Origin: Gnetum montanum
Lineage: Eukaryota > Streptophyta > Gnetopsida > Gnetales > Gnetaceae
Direction: 5' to 3'
Assembly: GCA_015680685.1 (NCBI GenBank)
Contig: MNCI01007630.1
Location: forward strand, 105,075-169,074
Length of the DNA stretch: 64,000 nucleotides
Below, one piece after another: positions 22,800 through 34,589 of the stretch. The notes beneath the pieces are model-generated. The model had not been told where the DNA came from. It made no database searches and was given only the letters and a program-made list of their open reading frames with translations. The position numbers were made by a program, and so were the translations under genes. The stretch's first letter is position 1. Each line of letters begins with the position of its first letter.

Positions 22800-24982
22800 T
22801 GAAACATCACAAAATTTTGGTTCTCAGCATCTCAACTGCAAATTTGGCTAAGTGTCAAAATAGAGGCACTTTGCCCAAATTTTTCTAAGTATTAAGTGTA
22901 GTCAGTTCCAATTGTCAGATTTGCAAGATTTTTCTAACTGTCAGAATAATGGCACTTTCTGCAAATTTTTCTAAGTGTCAAAACTTGGCAAATTTTTCTA
23001 AGTGTTGGTGCTACACTCTCTAGCATAGCCAGTGTAGCATGCATCAAGGCTTATTTTGAAAAAATTTTCTAGGTGTCAATGAAAATTGCATAAAAATTAT
23101 TCTAAGTGTTGTGCTATGCTCCCATTGCACCTGCTATGCTCTAGAGTGTTGCTAGTGTAGCACACCTTTCAATGACAATTTTTGCCTAAGTGTCAATCCA
23201 TATGCTATTAATCTAGCTTAGCATGGAAGAGGCATTTGGCAGATTTTCGAACTCCTGAGGGTACCCCTCTTACTATGCTCCAAAGCATAGCTAGCATAGT
23301 AAGAACAAGGATTACATTCTTCACTAGATTCTTTTAAGTGTCCATGCTATATCCTATCCCCAGCCAACATATTGTGTCTTGCATGTAACATTGGACAAGC
23401 ATAGCAACTAGTGTCTTATGTCCCAAACGTAACACAGGATGAGCATAGCAGCCAGAGTTAGAAAATTTTTGAACTTTTTCTGGTCACCTCTAGACCTAGA
23501 AAATTTTATAAATTTTTCTCATGGTTTCACCTACTACACTACCACATGGCACCTAATCCACATTTTTGGCTAACCCTAGCCCTATAAATGCCCTTTCACC
23601 CTAATGTTTTAGGGGGTGGGCTTTCATTTTTCACCAATGGGGCAATTAGCACTTTCATTTGACATTTGGCACTTTGGCACGTTGGCACTTAGCTTCATGG
23701 GTGAATGTGACCTAGAGCACACTACATAGGTAGAGAGGTAGCCCTACACCACACAATATATTATAGCCCCATTGTAGCGAACATCACATGATATATTATG
23801 GCGACCAACCCGGTAGGCATAGTTCATCACAGCATGCACTAGACTTCATGACCGAACATCACCAAGACTATGAGTATGCTCCCATTGTGCTTATTGTACA
23901 TTGTGTACCTTTTGAGACCCTTTTGGAATTAGCTATGCTCCCCCTTTTGGGGTGGTGCACTTCTATTCTAAAATTTTGTTGCATTTCTTAAGCATTTCTC
24001 TTTGGTATTTAGCATAACACTTGTATTTTTTTTGCTTTTTCATACATATTTACATGTTTACATCACTATTCTCAAGGCAAGACACCTTACTACGCTCTAG
24101 CTTAGCTGGACCTGATGCTCGCACGTAACCCAGTAAAAAATCCTTATCACACATGGTTGTTTTAACACCATGTAAGTTCCTATCTAATTAACAAGACCAT
24201 TCAGGGAACCTTGTTTCTATTTTCCAACATGACCCTTGCATGGATTTAGGGTTAGGCTATATGCCCACAAACCTCTTGGTGTTCTAGCCCTATAAATACA
24301 CTACACCCTAATGTTTTAGGGGGTGGGCTTCCATTTTTCACCAATAGAGCAATTGGCACTTTGGCATCTTTTCACTTAACTCCATGGGTGAATAAGACCT
24401 AAAGCACACCAGATAGGTAGAGAGGTAGCCTTACACAACACTGTACACCATATCCGTATTGTAGCGAACATTGTATGATACATCATGGTGACCAACCCAA
24501 TAGGCATAGTTCATCATAGTGAGCACCAAACTTCATGGCTTGACACCACTGAGACTGTGACTACCCTCTCACTATGGTTGTTGTACACTATGTACCTTCT
24601 GAGACCCTTTTGAAATCAGCTATGCTCCTTCTTTTGGGATAGTGCACTTCTATTCTCAAATTTTATTTCATTTCTCAAGAATTTCTCTTTGGTATTTAGC
24701 GTAACACTTGTATTTTATCACTTTTTCATACATATTTACATGTTTACATCACTTTTCTTAGGTGAGGACACCCTACTACAATCTAGCTTATCTAGATTGG
24801 ATGCCTACATGTAATGTAGTAAAAAAACCTTCTTACACATGGTCATTTTAACACCATGTAAGTCCCTATATGATCAACAAGACCATTTAGGGCACCTCGT
24901 TTTTCTTTCCCAACACAGCTATTGCATAGATTCGGGGTTAGGCTATATGCCCATAAACCTCTGGGTGTTCTAGGCACCAACA
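22800..24982 (+). repeat. 3' LTR of E3 (about 2183 bp)
   Basis: Starts TGAAACATCACAAAATTTT, the family terminus. The end (CACCAACA) is placed by comparison with the E4 LTR and is less certain. The first part (22850-23330) repeats TTTTTCTAAGTGTCA-like words. The second part is a tandem duplication of about 715 bp, each copy with its own TATAAAT (23583 and 24291), so this LTR carries two potential promoters. Confidence 0.78.
23570..24982. repeat. ~715-bp tandem duplication inside the E3 LTR
   Basis: Both copies contain TATAAAT, CCCTAATGTTTTAGGGGGTG, TAGAGAGGTAGCC and GAGACCCTTTTG in the same order and spacing. The copies have diverged by many substitutions. Confidence 0.85.
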
Positions 24983-27118
24983 TTTTTGGACATCATAATC
25001 CCATTTAATAGGAGAAGGTGATCCATAACTCATTGATCTTTTTTGATGCCTCTAGAAGTCTAGAGGTGTATATGCATAAGGATACTTCTAGCACTAATAT
25101 GTTTGGGAAGCTTGGTTGGGATCCATAGGGACCACCTTGGTTCAAATCTTGATGGGAATACATAGGGACCATCTTGATTCTTTAAGACTAAAAATAAATT
25201 CATGTTCATGGTAATTTGATATTTTTTTTGAAACTTTATTTTGGCAATTGGAAAGTATTCATGACAACTTGATATACATTAACATTGAGTGTCATGCATG
25301 CTACCCTACTTGTTTGCTCGATTGATGGATGGAGTGGACGGTTCATGGTTTTAGACTATTGTAATGGTCAAATGAATTGATCCCATTCTTGATGTATGTT
25401 TTTGATGGTTGTGTGTTTGGATATTCTTTGCGTTGATAGTTATATGGCATTAGATTTTTGACATGGTTGTAATGGATGATATTTGATGTTGTAGTGCGTG
25501 TATGTTTGGATATGATTTGCTTTGATTGTCTTGTAGGTTACCATGCCCTACATAGCCCCCATAAGACCTATTCTTGATTCAGTCAAAAGATGGTGCCAAG
25601 GTTACTTACTCAATGGTAGCTAATATTTTTGTTTTGTGTACAAATACTTTAGGCTAGGAAGAGCATGGAGTACATGTGGTACCATGAAGATTTTCTTAAT
25701 ACAAGTTGAAATTATATGTTATTCATAAGTAGATGTATATTAATTTGATTCACATATTTGGTCTTTTATAGTAAAATTTTTATAGATTATGAATTATGTA
25801 GTGACAATGAGAACTTATCATATTTCTTTATGTAAGAAGTTCAGGTGAGATCATTATGGAATTTATGATGTCATTGATATAAGATTTATTCTATTGGATG
25901 CTTATAATTTAAATTACTTGTAGATATATTCATCTTAATATTAAAATATATAATTATCTTGCCTTTTAATTTCTTCTTCCTCTTGGTCATTGCTTATCCA
26001 TACTTCATTTCATTATGTTAGAATGAAATGATTTCATTACTCTACCATGACCAAATTTTGGTATTTGTTGCTACCTCACGTAAGGCTTTCTATCCTAAGA
26101 ATAAGAAGGAGGATGTTATAGGCAAGAAGGAGCACATTAATTCAAGGCCACTATTATTAGTATGGACTTGTTCAAAAACTTGGACAAATAGGTATGATGG
26201 TCATTTTATTCATACTTAACATAAGGACCTATTGCGGACATGCTTAAGTATCTTATATTCCAATCTTTGTAATCCCTTCTCATCCCATTATTCACCTCCC
26301 TCTTGCATGTAATTGTGAGCCTAATGGTTTTGTATAAAATAGTGTAGGATCCTTAACAAGGTTGTTGAATGTTATTTGGAATAAAGGCATGATCTACATT
26401 TAACTTCTAAGGTGTCCATGGACATCTATAGAACTGGTTATGTAAGGGAATTATGGTAGGGCCTTGCTTTGGGAAGGATCTACTTACATAACTTTTGTTA
26501 ATCATGACTCTGAATCATATCCCATATCTTCAAGGACATCATGGACTACTTCTCTAAAATTATGTATGATTTTGTAACTACTTCTCATCAATCTTAAATT
26601 ATCTTTAATGATTTTATGTTGAAATTTTCTCTAAATTCAAAATTCCAAATTTCTTGGCCATCATATGACCCAGACCTTTCATTTTAATTCTTCAAAAACT
26701 TGTGCACTTCTAGAGTTTAGCTCACTTATTGTGGGGGATTTAAGAATGCAATTTTTGAAATTTTTCTAACTCCCTAGTTTCAAACATTATGATAACTAAT
26801 AGTAAAAATCATCAAAATAATGTGAAAAACTTGATGATTCTAGTTACCTTAGAGCCTTGTGGAGCATTATTATGAAACCATCTTGAGCCTAAATGTTAAG
26901 ATGTTTTCAAAGTTTGAGCTAAATAGAGATGAAAAAAGGGTTAATTCTTAAGGAAAATTTACCAAAACTAACATTAATCCTTTGGTAATTATAATTGATG
27001 CTAAAAGAAAAACCTAAGGTTGAAGGTCTTTTACAAATTAATGAGTAATGGGTATCTCCTATGCCCAACCATATGAATTACAACTGTTCACACATGATCT
27101 GATTATAGTGACTAAAAA
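24983..27118. other. Unassigned AT-rich DNA between E3 and E4
   Basis: About 2.1 kb bounded by the outer ends of two LTRs facing each other. No long open frame, no family motif and no hairpin array were recognised. It may be older DNA into which the elements inserted, or an unrecognised repeat. Confidence 0.5.
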
Positions 27119-28898
27119 TGTTAATGACTAGAATGGAATGTTGAGAGGTTCATAGGCACACAGTTATAGCCCTGTGTCTGTGTGAGGGCCCATTAGAGGT
27201 AGAGATAGGATACCCAAAATGGTCTTGTTGATCGAACGGAGACTTATGGAATGAAATGATGAAATGGTGCCAAGTGTTTGCGTGGTGTTCATGGTGTCGA
27301 TGAGGGTGAGCATAGTCAAGGGTTTCCATTGAAAAAAAAGGTGATAATGCGTGACTTTGCATAAAAATAGTGGAAAAATGCAAGTAAAATGCCAAAATGT
27401 AAGTAAAGATGCTAAAAATGCATAGGAAGAGGGCGAGAGCGAAAGTAGTAGCACCCCAAACAAGATTGGGCGTAGTTAACCTTAAAAGATGTGAGAAAGG
27501 TACATAGTGTACAACAAGTATAGTGGATAGCATAGTCATAGTCTCGGGATGTCTATTCATGAAGACAAACATTCTACTATGGTGTCTATGCTTTTTGGGC
27601 TGGCTGTTGTGATGTGTAGTGGACTACGATGGTCTATAGTGGACTGTTGTGGTGAGAAAATGCCTTGCCTTGCTAAGGTGTCAAACACACTTCAAAAATG
27701 CCAAATGCCAAAATTTCAACCTCGTTTTAGATTTTCCAACCCCTAAAATGTAGAGGACTAGGGGTATTTATAGGCCTAGATTTCACATGAAATGCAGATT
27801 GGTTGCCATGTGGCATTGGGATTGTTGGAACTACATTGTATCCCAACTATGCTCTCCACTGAAGAAAATAGTGTTATGCTTTGGTGTGCTCTAATGGACT
27901 CTATGAGATTTCCATACTATGACTATGCTATGAAACTACATGTGCAAGTTTCGAGAAGAATGTACTGTACTTGAAAGTGACAAAAATTCAACTTTTGGAG
28001 ACAACACTATCCATTGCCTCAAGTGGTGTCGAGTGTCATTACAATTTTGGGGAGAAAAAGGGATATAAAAAGATGCATGCTACTTGTTGAAGGTGTGTTG
28101 GAACTAAGTGGGATGCTAGTGTTGCATTGTGGAGGCCTTTGAAAGCTATTCTAGTTGACTATGCTCAACAATGATCTACATTGGGGGAGAGCATAGTCGA
28201 ACACTTTGAGAAAATTTGGCAAAATGTGGCTAAGTACTTACTATACTCTAGGGGAAGCTAACTACACTTTCAACTAGGGGTGACCATAGTCCTGACACTT
28301 GGAAATATTTTTGCAAAATTATGCTTCCAATTAACTATGCTCAACTATGCTCTAGGGTAGTGAAGAGTGTAGTCTCAATAGTTAAAGAAAAGTACAAAGA
28401 ACTAGATCTTGATGCTATCTATGCTTGACTATGCTCCAGTCTAGTGGAGAGCATAGTCTCAATAGTTAGAAAATTTTGCCGAAACTGGGGTTCCATGATA
28501 ACTACACTTGAATATGCTCCTGGGAAATGAAGAGCATAGTCTTAACACTTAGGAAAATCCAAAACTTGTGTCATTATTTTAACACTTAGAAAAATTTGTG
28601 AAACTAGTGTGTTGTGTTGACTATGCTCTATATTAAGCTAAATGCACTCTAGTATAGTGGAGAGTGGAGTTTCAACACTTAGAAAAATTTGTAGCCTCTT
28701 ACTTCATGTTGACACTTAGGAAAAATTGCACAAAATCTATATTTTGAGCTAACTACACTCTCCATTGGCTTGACTACATTCTCATGTAGTGGAGAATGTA
28801 GTTCGAGAACCTAGAAAACTTTGTTGAAAGTGGCCTCATGACAACACTTAGGTAAATTTTTAGTGAAGATGCGATAGCCCAAATTTGGTGGTGTTTCA
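27119..28898 (-). repeat. 3' LTR of E4 (1780 bp)
   Basis: Family terminus GGTGGTGTTTCA at 28898 and TGTTAATG at 27119. TATA box TATAAATA on the minus strand at 27765-27772. Shares with the E3 LTR, in inverted orientation, the GAGACTATGACTATGCT block and repeated AACACTTAGAAAAATTT words. Confidence 0.8.
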
Positions 28899-28915
28899 TT
28901 GGCCCCTCTTTGTTA
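28899..28915 (-). other. Polypurine tract of E4
   Basis: Minus strand AACAAAGAGGGGCCAA directly before TGAAACACCAC. Same tract as in E9. Confidence 0.8.
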
Positions 28916-30214
28916 ACATCTAGAGGAGTGGGTTGAGAGATGTCGACAAAGAATAGTAAAACACCGTAGTAAGATTGGCACCAACATCACTCTTTAGTAC
29001 CTAATCAGATGTCATTGCATTGTGCTTAAGATTGTTGTCGATAGTGGTATGCAGGGATGATAAGTGTAGGTAATGTACTAGGGATAACAAGGGAGATAAA
29101 ATGCAAATAAGGTGTTAAGATGTGGGATGTGAAGTCACCATGGTTGATGGTTACCATGGCACTAGGATGACTTGGCTCTAAAAACATTGACCTTTTATTA
29201 GAGTGCTCATGAGAAAATCAAAGTGGATTCAAGGCCTGATTAGCTGTGAAATTGTAACTCTACTAATTTGCTTTAGGACATGCTTTTCTCCCTTTTTCTC
29301 TTTATTTATTTATATTTTTGCTATGGGTGAACCTTCTTTGGATTCTGCATAATGCTAACTACTAACTTCTAGATGCCTTTCATTGAGTGGACTACATGTC
29401 ATTGGATGGGCTTTGCTTTGATTCTTGCAAAACCACATTGCATTTCTGGGACAAGTATTTCCTCCCTAGGATGACTTGTGTTAGATCTACCTAGGCTTTG
29501 AGCAGCCAACAAAGGCTTCCCACAAGACAACTTATGTTATGTCCACCTTGGGTTTTACGATTTGGCTTGTAGAGGATGCCATGTGGTCACAACATGTATG
29601 TGTTAGAAGGGCTTTGTAGTTTTGATTATATGAGGGGAATGGAAGGGTATGACTGCATAGGGATGGATGTAAGTAGGCCATAATGGGGTAGTAAGGATGT
29701 GCACCTTTGACAGGCTCAACTAGTCCAGTCATGCACATCAGAGTGATGTGGTGACTTGCTACTATGATGAGATGCATCTTTGCATGGCCACCTTGGGGCT
29801 TCATCCTACAAACACAACTCTGGAAAGACAAGAAAACCACAAAACATGAAGTGTAAATCAAATGTTAGGGGTGATGATGCCATGAGTGCTCCAAAGGGTG
29901 AATTGATGGCAAGTATTCAAAAGACCAGCAAAATGTCTAGGGGAAATAATGCTACAAATGCTCCAAAGGATATGCCATTTGTAGGTGTTTAGAAAGCCAA
30001 AAAAGTGTCCAGGGATGGTGATGTTGCAAATGCTCCAAAGGCCAGAGTAGTGTTAAGTCTTTAGAAAATTAGAAAAATGGTAGGGGGCCATAATACTGTA
30101 AGTGCTCCAAAGGCTGAAGCAATATTAAGTGCCTCATTCTAAGACTACAGTCTCCCCAACCATGTGATGTAGAAGAGGGGGAAAGGATGGTGCTTGCTTA
30201 CTTGCTTTGCTAGT
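28916..30214 (-). other. 3' untranslated region of E4
   Basis: No element gene. The LTR-proximal ~100 bp match E9. It contains a 69-nt repeat (29850-30140). Otherwise nothing recognised. Confidence 0.55.
29850..30140 (+). repeat. Four degenerate 69-nt repeats with coding-like period
   Basis: Each unit reads on the + strand like SRGDDATNAPKAE followed by a short hydrophobic run, period 23 codons. The first two units are open and later ones carry TAG stops. It lies antisense to E4. Whether it was ever translated is unknown. Confidence 0.6.
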
Positions 30215-30510
30215 TTGATGTCCTAGTAGAATGTGCAGCTAGTTTAAGGTCTTGGAAAATCATGATGTGCTAGTTTATAGTCATAGTAGACTACTATGTG
30301 CCAGTTTAACATCATAGCAGATGAGTTGTTGTGTCATTTTAATGTCATGACCCAAGGAAAAATGCTATGCCAGTTTAATGTCATGGTAGACATGAGGTTG
30401 TTTTTTTTCCAGTTTATAGAGATAGCAGACTATTCATGTTATTTTATATTCATAGAAGACTTGCTATGCTAGTTTATAGGCATAGTGGAATTGTTTTTTG
30501 TTTATAGTCT
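30215..30510. repeat. Hairpin array 3' region, E4
   Basis: About eight units like GCTAGTTTATAGTCATAGTAG with pairing AGTC/GACT arms. Matches the E9 3' array in orientation and position. Confidence 0.78.
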
Positions 30511-30977
30511 ATGACACCGGCACACACGTTCCGAATGGAAGTGAACTCTTGCAAGGCTATTTGGGTCACTGCCAATGCATCGGTGTCACCATGAAGACCA
30601 CTTTTGTTAATATAAAACCTGGTAACATATAAAGGTATATTAAGCATCTTTTTCTAGTGTAACAAAAGCCATACAACACGTCAAAGTACCTCCACAGGAC
30701 TTACCCGCTGGTGTAGTAAACGGTTCTAGGTGGGTTTTGGAAGCAGGTGCCCATGTGACGGGCTACAAAGAAAATGTTTTATAAATGATAGCATCTATAC
30801 TTGGGCATGTTCCAAATCTAGCGTAAGCATCTCAAGCCTCTTAGGTGTTGGTTGGAACCTCCCACCTCTTCGCCCCAATTGACCTATCTGCCAAGAACTT
30901 TAAAATACCCCGATTTTCCTCGAGTAACAACGTCTCTATGATGGCAACAAATGTTTCAGCTAATAGCAAGTGATGGT
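30511..30977 (-). pseudogene. E5: fragment of an antisense extra gene (exons 3 and 2)
   Basis: Exon 3 part (30511-30618, acceptor GTTACCAG) encodes FYINKSGLHGDTDALAV and FTSIRNVCAGV. Exon 2 part (30715-30977, donor GTAAGT) encodes FCP1-like LAETFVAIIETLL and ILKFLADRSIG. Cut on the right by an LTR insertion at 30978 and on the left by the junction with E4. Belongs to a + strand element otherwise absent here. Confidence 0.78.
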
Positions 30978-32843
30978 TGAAATACCATGAAATTTCAGCT
31001 TAACACTTTAAAACAAGAATGATCCAAGACATTTTCGAGATTCAGGAGGCAAAACTTGACTAAGGCATGGAACTCACACCCAGCTTGCTCAAGCCAGCTT
31101 GCTCATGCTGTCAAGCTAGCTTGCCCTCAATGTGACCAACCCTGATAGCTTTCAAATCAAGTCAAAATAGTCCTAATTTGAACAAGAAAGGCCCCCTTAG
31201 GGCTCATTGATGACCGCTCCAAGTTTCAGCATCCAAAATCTAACATTTCAGGTTAAAAGTGCATAAATCTTGCTACTCACATTGAGGTCACGCCGAGGTC
31301 ACACTGGTAGCGTGAGTAACTCAAAAATGGCTTAAAATAGCCCCAAAATCACATCAAAATGGTCTAATTTCGAGGGCACAAGTCACCCTTAGGGTCCATT
31401 AATGATTTCTCTAAGTTTTGGCCTCTAGAACATCAAATTTTAGCTCCAAAAACATTCATTTTCATTGCTCACGCCTAGGTCACGCTGAGGTTATGTTGAT
31501 AGCGTGAGCCTAGCATGAGCTACCAAAATGACCTAAATCAAGGCACAGATAGGCTCAAATCTAGCTTGCAGTTCATCCCCAAGGGTAGGCAGCAGTTACA
31601 CTTGAAAGACAGGTCTCAAAAAACCAAGATTTGGTGTGAAATGAACCATCACAGCTTGCTCACGCCCAGGTCATGCTGGCAGCGTGAGCCCAATGTGAGC
31701 TACCAAAATGACCTAAATCAAGGCACAGACAGGCTCAAATTGAACATATAGGATGTACTCAAGATTAAATAGTAGTTAGACTTCAAAAATAAGTCTTAAA
31801 GGTGGAATTTTGACACAAAATGCATCATTTTTGATCAGTCACATTGAGGTTCTACTGAGGTGATGATGAGGTCACACTCGTAGCATGACTCCAGCATGAG
31901 CACTAGTCACGATGATCAAAAAAATCTCAAACAACCATAGAACCACTCATGTCAGCACCTTGCAGTAGCTAGTTCATGGATCGGGAAGTTCCAAGTGAGC
32001 CAGAATCAAGATCTCTTATTGTACACTATTATTTTATTGTAAATTTGCAACATTTGTGAGCTTGTCAAGCTCTTACACTTAAAATTGTATGCATGAGTGT
32101 AATGTAAATAAATACACATTGTAAGGTATAGTGCAGCCTATCCAAAACGTAGTCTACCCATGTACACCTATCACGCAATCCATTTTTCTCTCATGTCACA
32201 GCCATTGATCTCATTCATAAATCCTACTCTTGAGCCTAGAGAAAAGGTATAAATACCCTATTCATTGACATAAATGGGGTTGGAAATTTTGCAAAAAGGC
32301 CAACCTAAAGGGCATTGAATTACAACCCTAGATGCTGGAGTGCACGTGATCCCTAGCACTTGAGCATCTGTAAATGCTTCATCCTTCATCCCAGGGCTTA
32401 ACGCTTGACTTGCCATCTGCACATGTAGCTATGTTTTGACTAGTGCACTTTATTCTCTAAATCAATACAATACAATATTTTTCCTTCCATTGCACTTTTT
32501 ACATCATTCTATTTCATTACACTGATTACATTATTCTCGTTCATTGCACTGTTTACATTATCTTGGTTCATTGTTTTACATTTGCATCATTCTAGTCCAT
32601 TTTTACGTTACATCTACGCTCCATTAACATATTTGTGTTACGTTTGTTATGATAACCCTAGCACAAGCTGTAGCTTATGCTCAAGAAAGTCCTTGGTTGA
32701 TTTGCATGCAGACCATCCAAGGCACTCTACCTTCATTTCTCCAACTTGCCCTCACACGAAGGCAGGGTCATCTGTATCTCTTCGGAGATTCTTCAGTGTT
32801 CATTTTTTTCTCTAGCCTTACGTTGATGATTTTGGACGATATA
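30978..32843 (+). repeat. LTR of E6 (1866 bp) with primer site remnant
   Basis: Starts TGAAATACCATGAAATTT and ends GATATA. TATA box TATAAATA at 32248-32255. After a 5-nt spacer GAAAT, identical in length to E9, the primer site TGGTGCTAGAA (32849-32859) begins and is cut off. It is therefore a 5' LTR in + orientation. The region 32690-32800 matches the E9 LTR in reverse complement. A ~190-bp minisatellite fills 31279-31910. Confidence 0.8.
31279..31910. repeat. ~190-bp minisatellite inside the E6 LTR
   Basis: Four to five units starting at about 31279, 31468, 31658 and 31838 (an earlier weak one at 31060). Core: CTCACGCC-AGGTCACGCTG followed by AGCGTGAGCC; CTCACGC and GCGTGAG are inverted, so each core can form a hairpin. 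Confidence 0.8.
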
Positions 32844-32859
32844 GAAATTGGTGCTAGAA

Positions 32860-34589
32860 ATTTTGTGAACCAGCCATGCGTGAAGCGCATACGCTTCAAG
32901 ATGCCTGGTAAGCAGACCTCGCTCGCTTATTGCTTTACCATTTTCGTTTTGTTTATAACTTTTACTTCAATCGCTTACGTGTCATTGATATTTTTGGCTT
33001 GATTTTAAAAAAGTGAGGAAGTAGGCTTTAGATACTATCACCAAGGAGGAGGAGACCAACATGGAGAAGAATAACGAGGAGGAAAACATGAAGAAGAGCC
33101 AAGGCGGAGGAACAAAGGAGTTAAAGGAAAATACCACTAAAACCAAACCATTGGATGATCAGGACGCTATCAACCAAATGTTCAGTAGCTTCCTTAAGGG
33201 AAAGCTAGATTTGGGCGACCCCCCAGAGGGTGACCAGGATCATGGAACATTTTCCTTTTTATTTCATTTTGAATTGCTTGATCAATTGTCATTCCTATGG
33301 TATTTTATTTTTGTGTTTTTATCTTGTTCAGATGAAGGAAGAGAGACCAGGATAGTACAGTTGGACGTACCCATAAAAATGTTTCCTCCTGAGAGGACTA
33401 CGGAGGTTAGTTCATCCCGTACCCGTGAGCCACTTACTTGGACAGAAATACCAAGTAAGATGGATTTTGTGGCTGGAATCCTGGAGGAAGTTGTTGAACA
33501 GCTCCAAGAGGTCCACCCTGATATAGGTATAAATCATTTAGAGGTTTGGAGTTTTACATCTTGTTTATATTGTCTTTAACATTTGTATTTTTCACATGGG
33601 TAGGTGCTAAATTGAGATGGGATCCCTTTGAAAGCATTAGCATAGAAATTTTAACCACACTTTCCCCATAAGTGGAACAGGTGCCAAGGCCTATTTACGA
33701 GGGAGTTGCAGAAGGCCTTGTGCACAACGCTAAGTCGTTATGAACCTGTAGACGTTCCATTGAGCAGTTGTGGCTGCAGATTCAGGCAAAAGAAAAGGAA
33801 GTCTCTGAATTGTCAGTGGAACATGACGATCTGAAGGCTCGGTACGACTTTGCCGTTGCCAAACTAAGCGGAGATCGCTCCTAGTGAACATCTGAGGTTA
33901 CGTACGCCAGATATTGGAATCTACTAAATCGTCATGCGTCGCTGACTCGGAGAATGGCAGAGTGCAAAGCCCAAATTGATCTCCTGAACCTTAAAGGTCA
34001 AGATTGGAAAGCCTTCGCTTCCAAGGTTCGTAAGTGGGGTTAGGATGAGAAAAATCACAAACATCACTACAAGAAGTCGTTAAAAGAGGTATCTATTGAA
34101 AAGCACCAACTATAGATGTTTGTGGAGGGTTTGGGTTTGCGTTCTCCCTTCGATACTTTTGCTCAAAATACAACTATGGAAATGGAGTCACCTACAAGGG
34201 TGATCACAACTACTTCTGGGGAAGTGTCGGTGGGTGAGTTCCCTCTAAAACGTCCTACCTGGTCGGCTGTCGACAAAGGAAAGACTTTGGTAGACATCGA
34301 CTTAGGCCTTGATGGGATAGATTGGGCCAGCGTTTCAGAAGAGGAAATCCTTCGTCGGTTGGAATTCGGCTTAGGGAGATCTCCTATGGTAAGCATTTTG
34401 TCCTTATGAAGTTAATTTATTGAATAATGTTTAAAATTTTGACATTCGCTTATTCTTATGTTGGTTGTTTCTTTTTGGTATTTTCAGGATGAAGGTGGCG
34501 ATGATGCCCAAGAAGCTGGCCCCAGTGGAGCAGGGGCCCCTGATGCTGGTGGATTTAAAGGGGATGACCCTCCCATCCCAGATGTTTAA
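32860..34589 (+). pseudogene. Antisense extra gene of E7 (end of exon 4 to stop)
   Basis: Exons: end of 4 (32860-32907, VKRIRFKMPG), 5 (33014-~33240), 6 (33332-33526), 7 (33604-34388), 8 (34488-34589, TAA stop). Exon 5 is highly charged and ends LDLGDPPEGD; its donor has mutated from GT to GA. Exon 6 has TWTEIPSKMDFVAGILEE. Exon 7 is a coiled coil ending MFVEGLGLRSPFDTFAQNT and DGIDWASVSEEEILRRLEFG. Exon 8 is short, acidic and Gly-rich (DEGGDDAQEAGPSGAGAP). Introns 76-105 bp. Stops in exon 7. Type B, with E8 and E9. This copy best preserves the 3' end of type B. Confidence 0.83.

Larger units (their letters stand above)
15300..24982 (+). mobile_element. E3: + strand family member lacking gag-pro and integrase
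   Basis: Order: hairpin spacer (15310-15445), extra gene on the minus strand (15629-19885), hairpin array (20120-20360), pol (20463-22221), 3' region, polypurine-like tract and 3' LTR (22800-24982). gag-pro and the 5' LTR are missing at the left, and the second RNase H and integrase are missing at the right. Confidence 0.85.
27119..30510 (-). mobile_element. E4: 3' end of a family member
   Basis: 3' LTR at 27119-28898, polypurine tract, 3' region homologous to E9, and hairpin array 30215-30510. pol is missing: at 30510/30511 the sequence switches to an antisense fragment of an extra gene from a + strand element. Confidence 0.78.

Noticed and set aside
27150-27572. 140-codon minus-strand frame
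   Set aside because: Lies wholly in the E4 LTR and has no counterpart in the homologous part of the E3 LTR.
32582-33002. Two overlapping + strand frames near 32.6-33.0 kb
   Set aside because: They cover the end of the E6 LTR, the primer site and part of an intron; only VKRIRFKMPG (32870-32907) is real exon.
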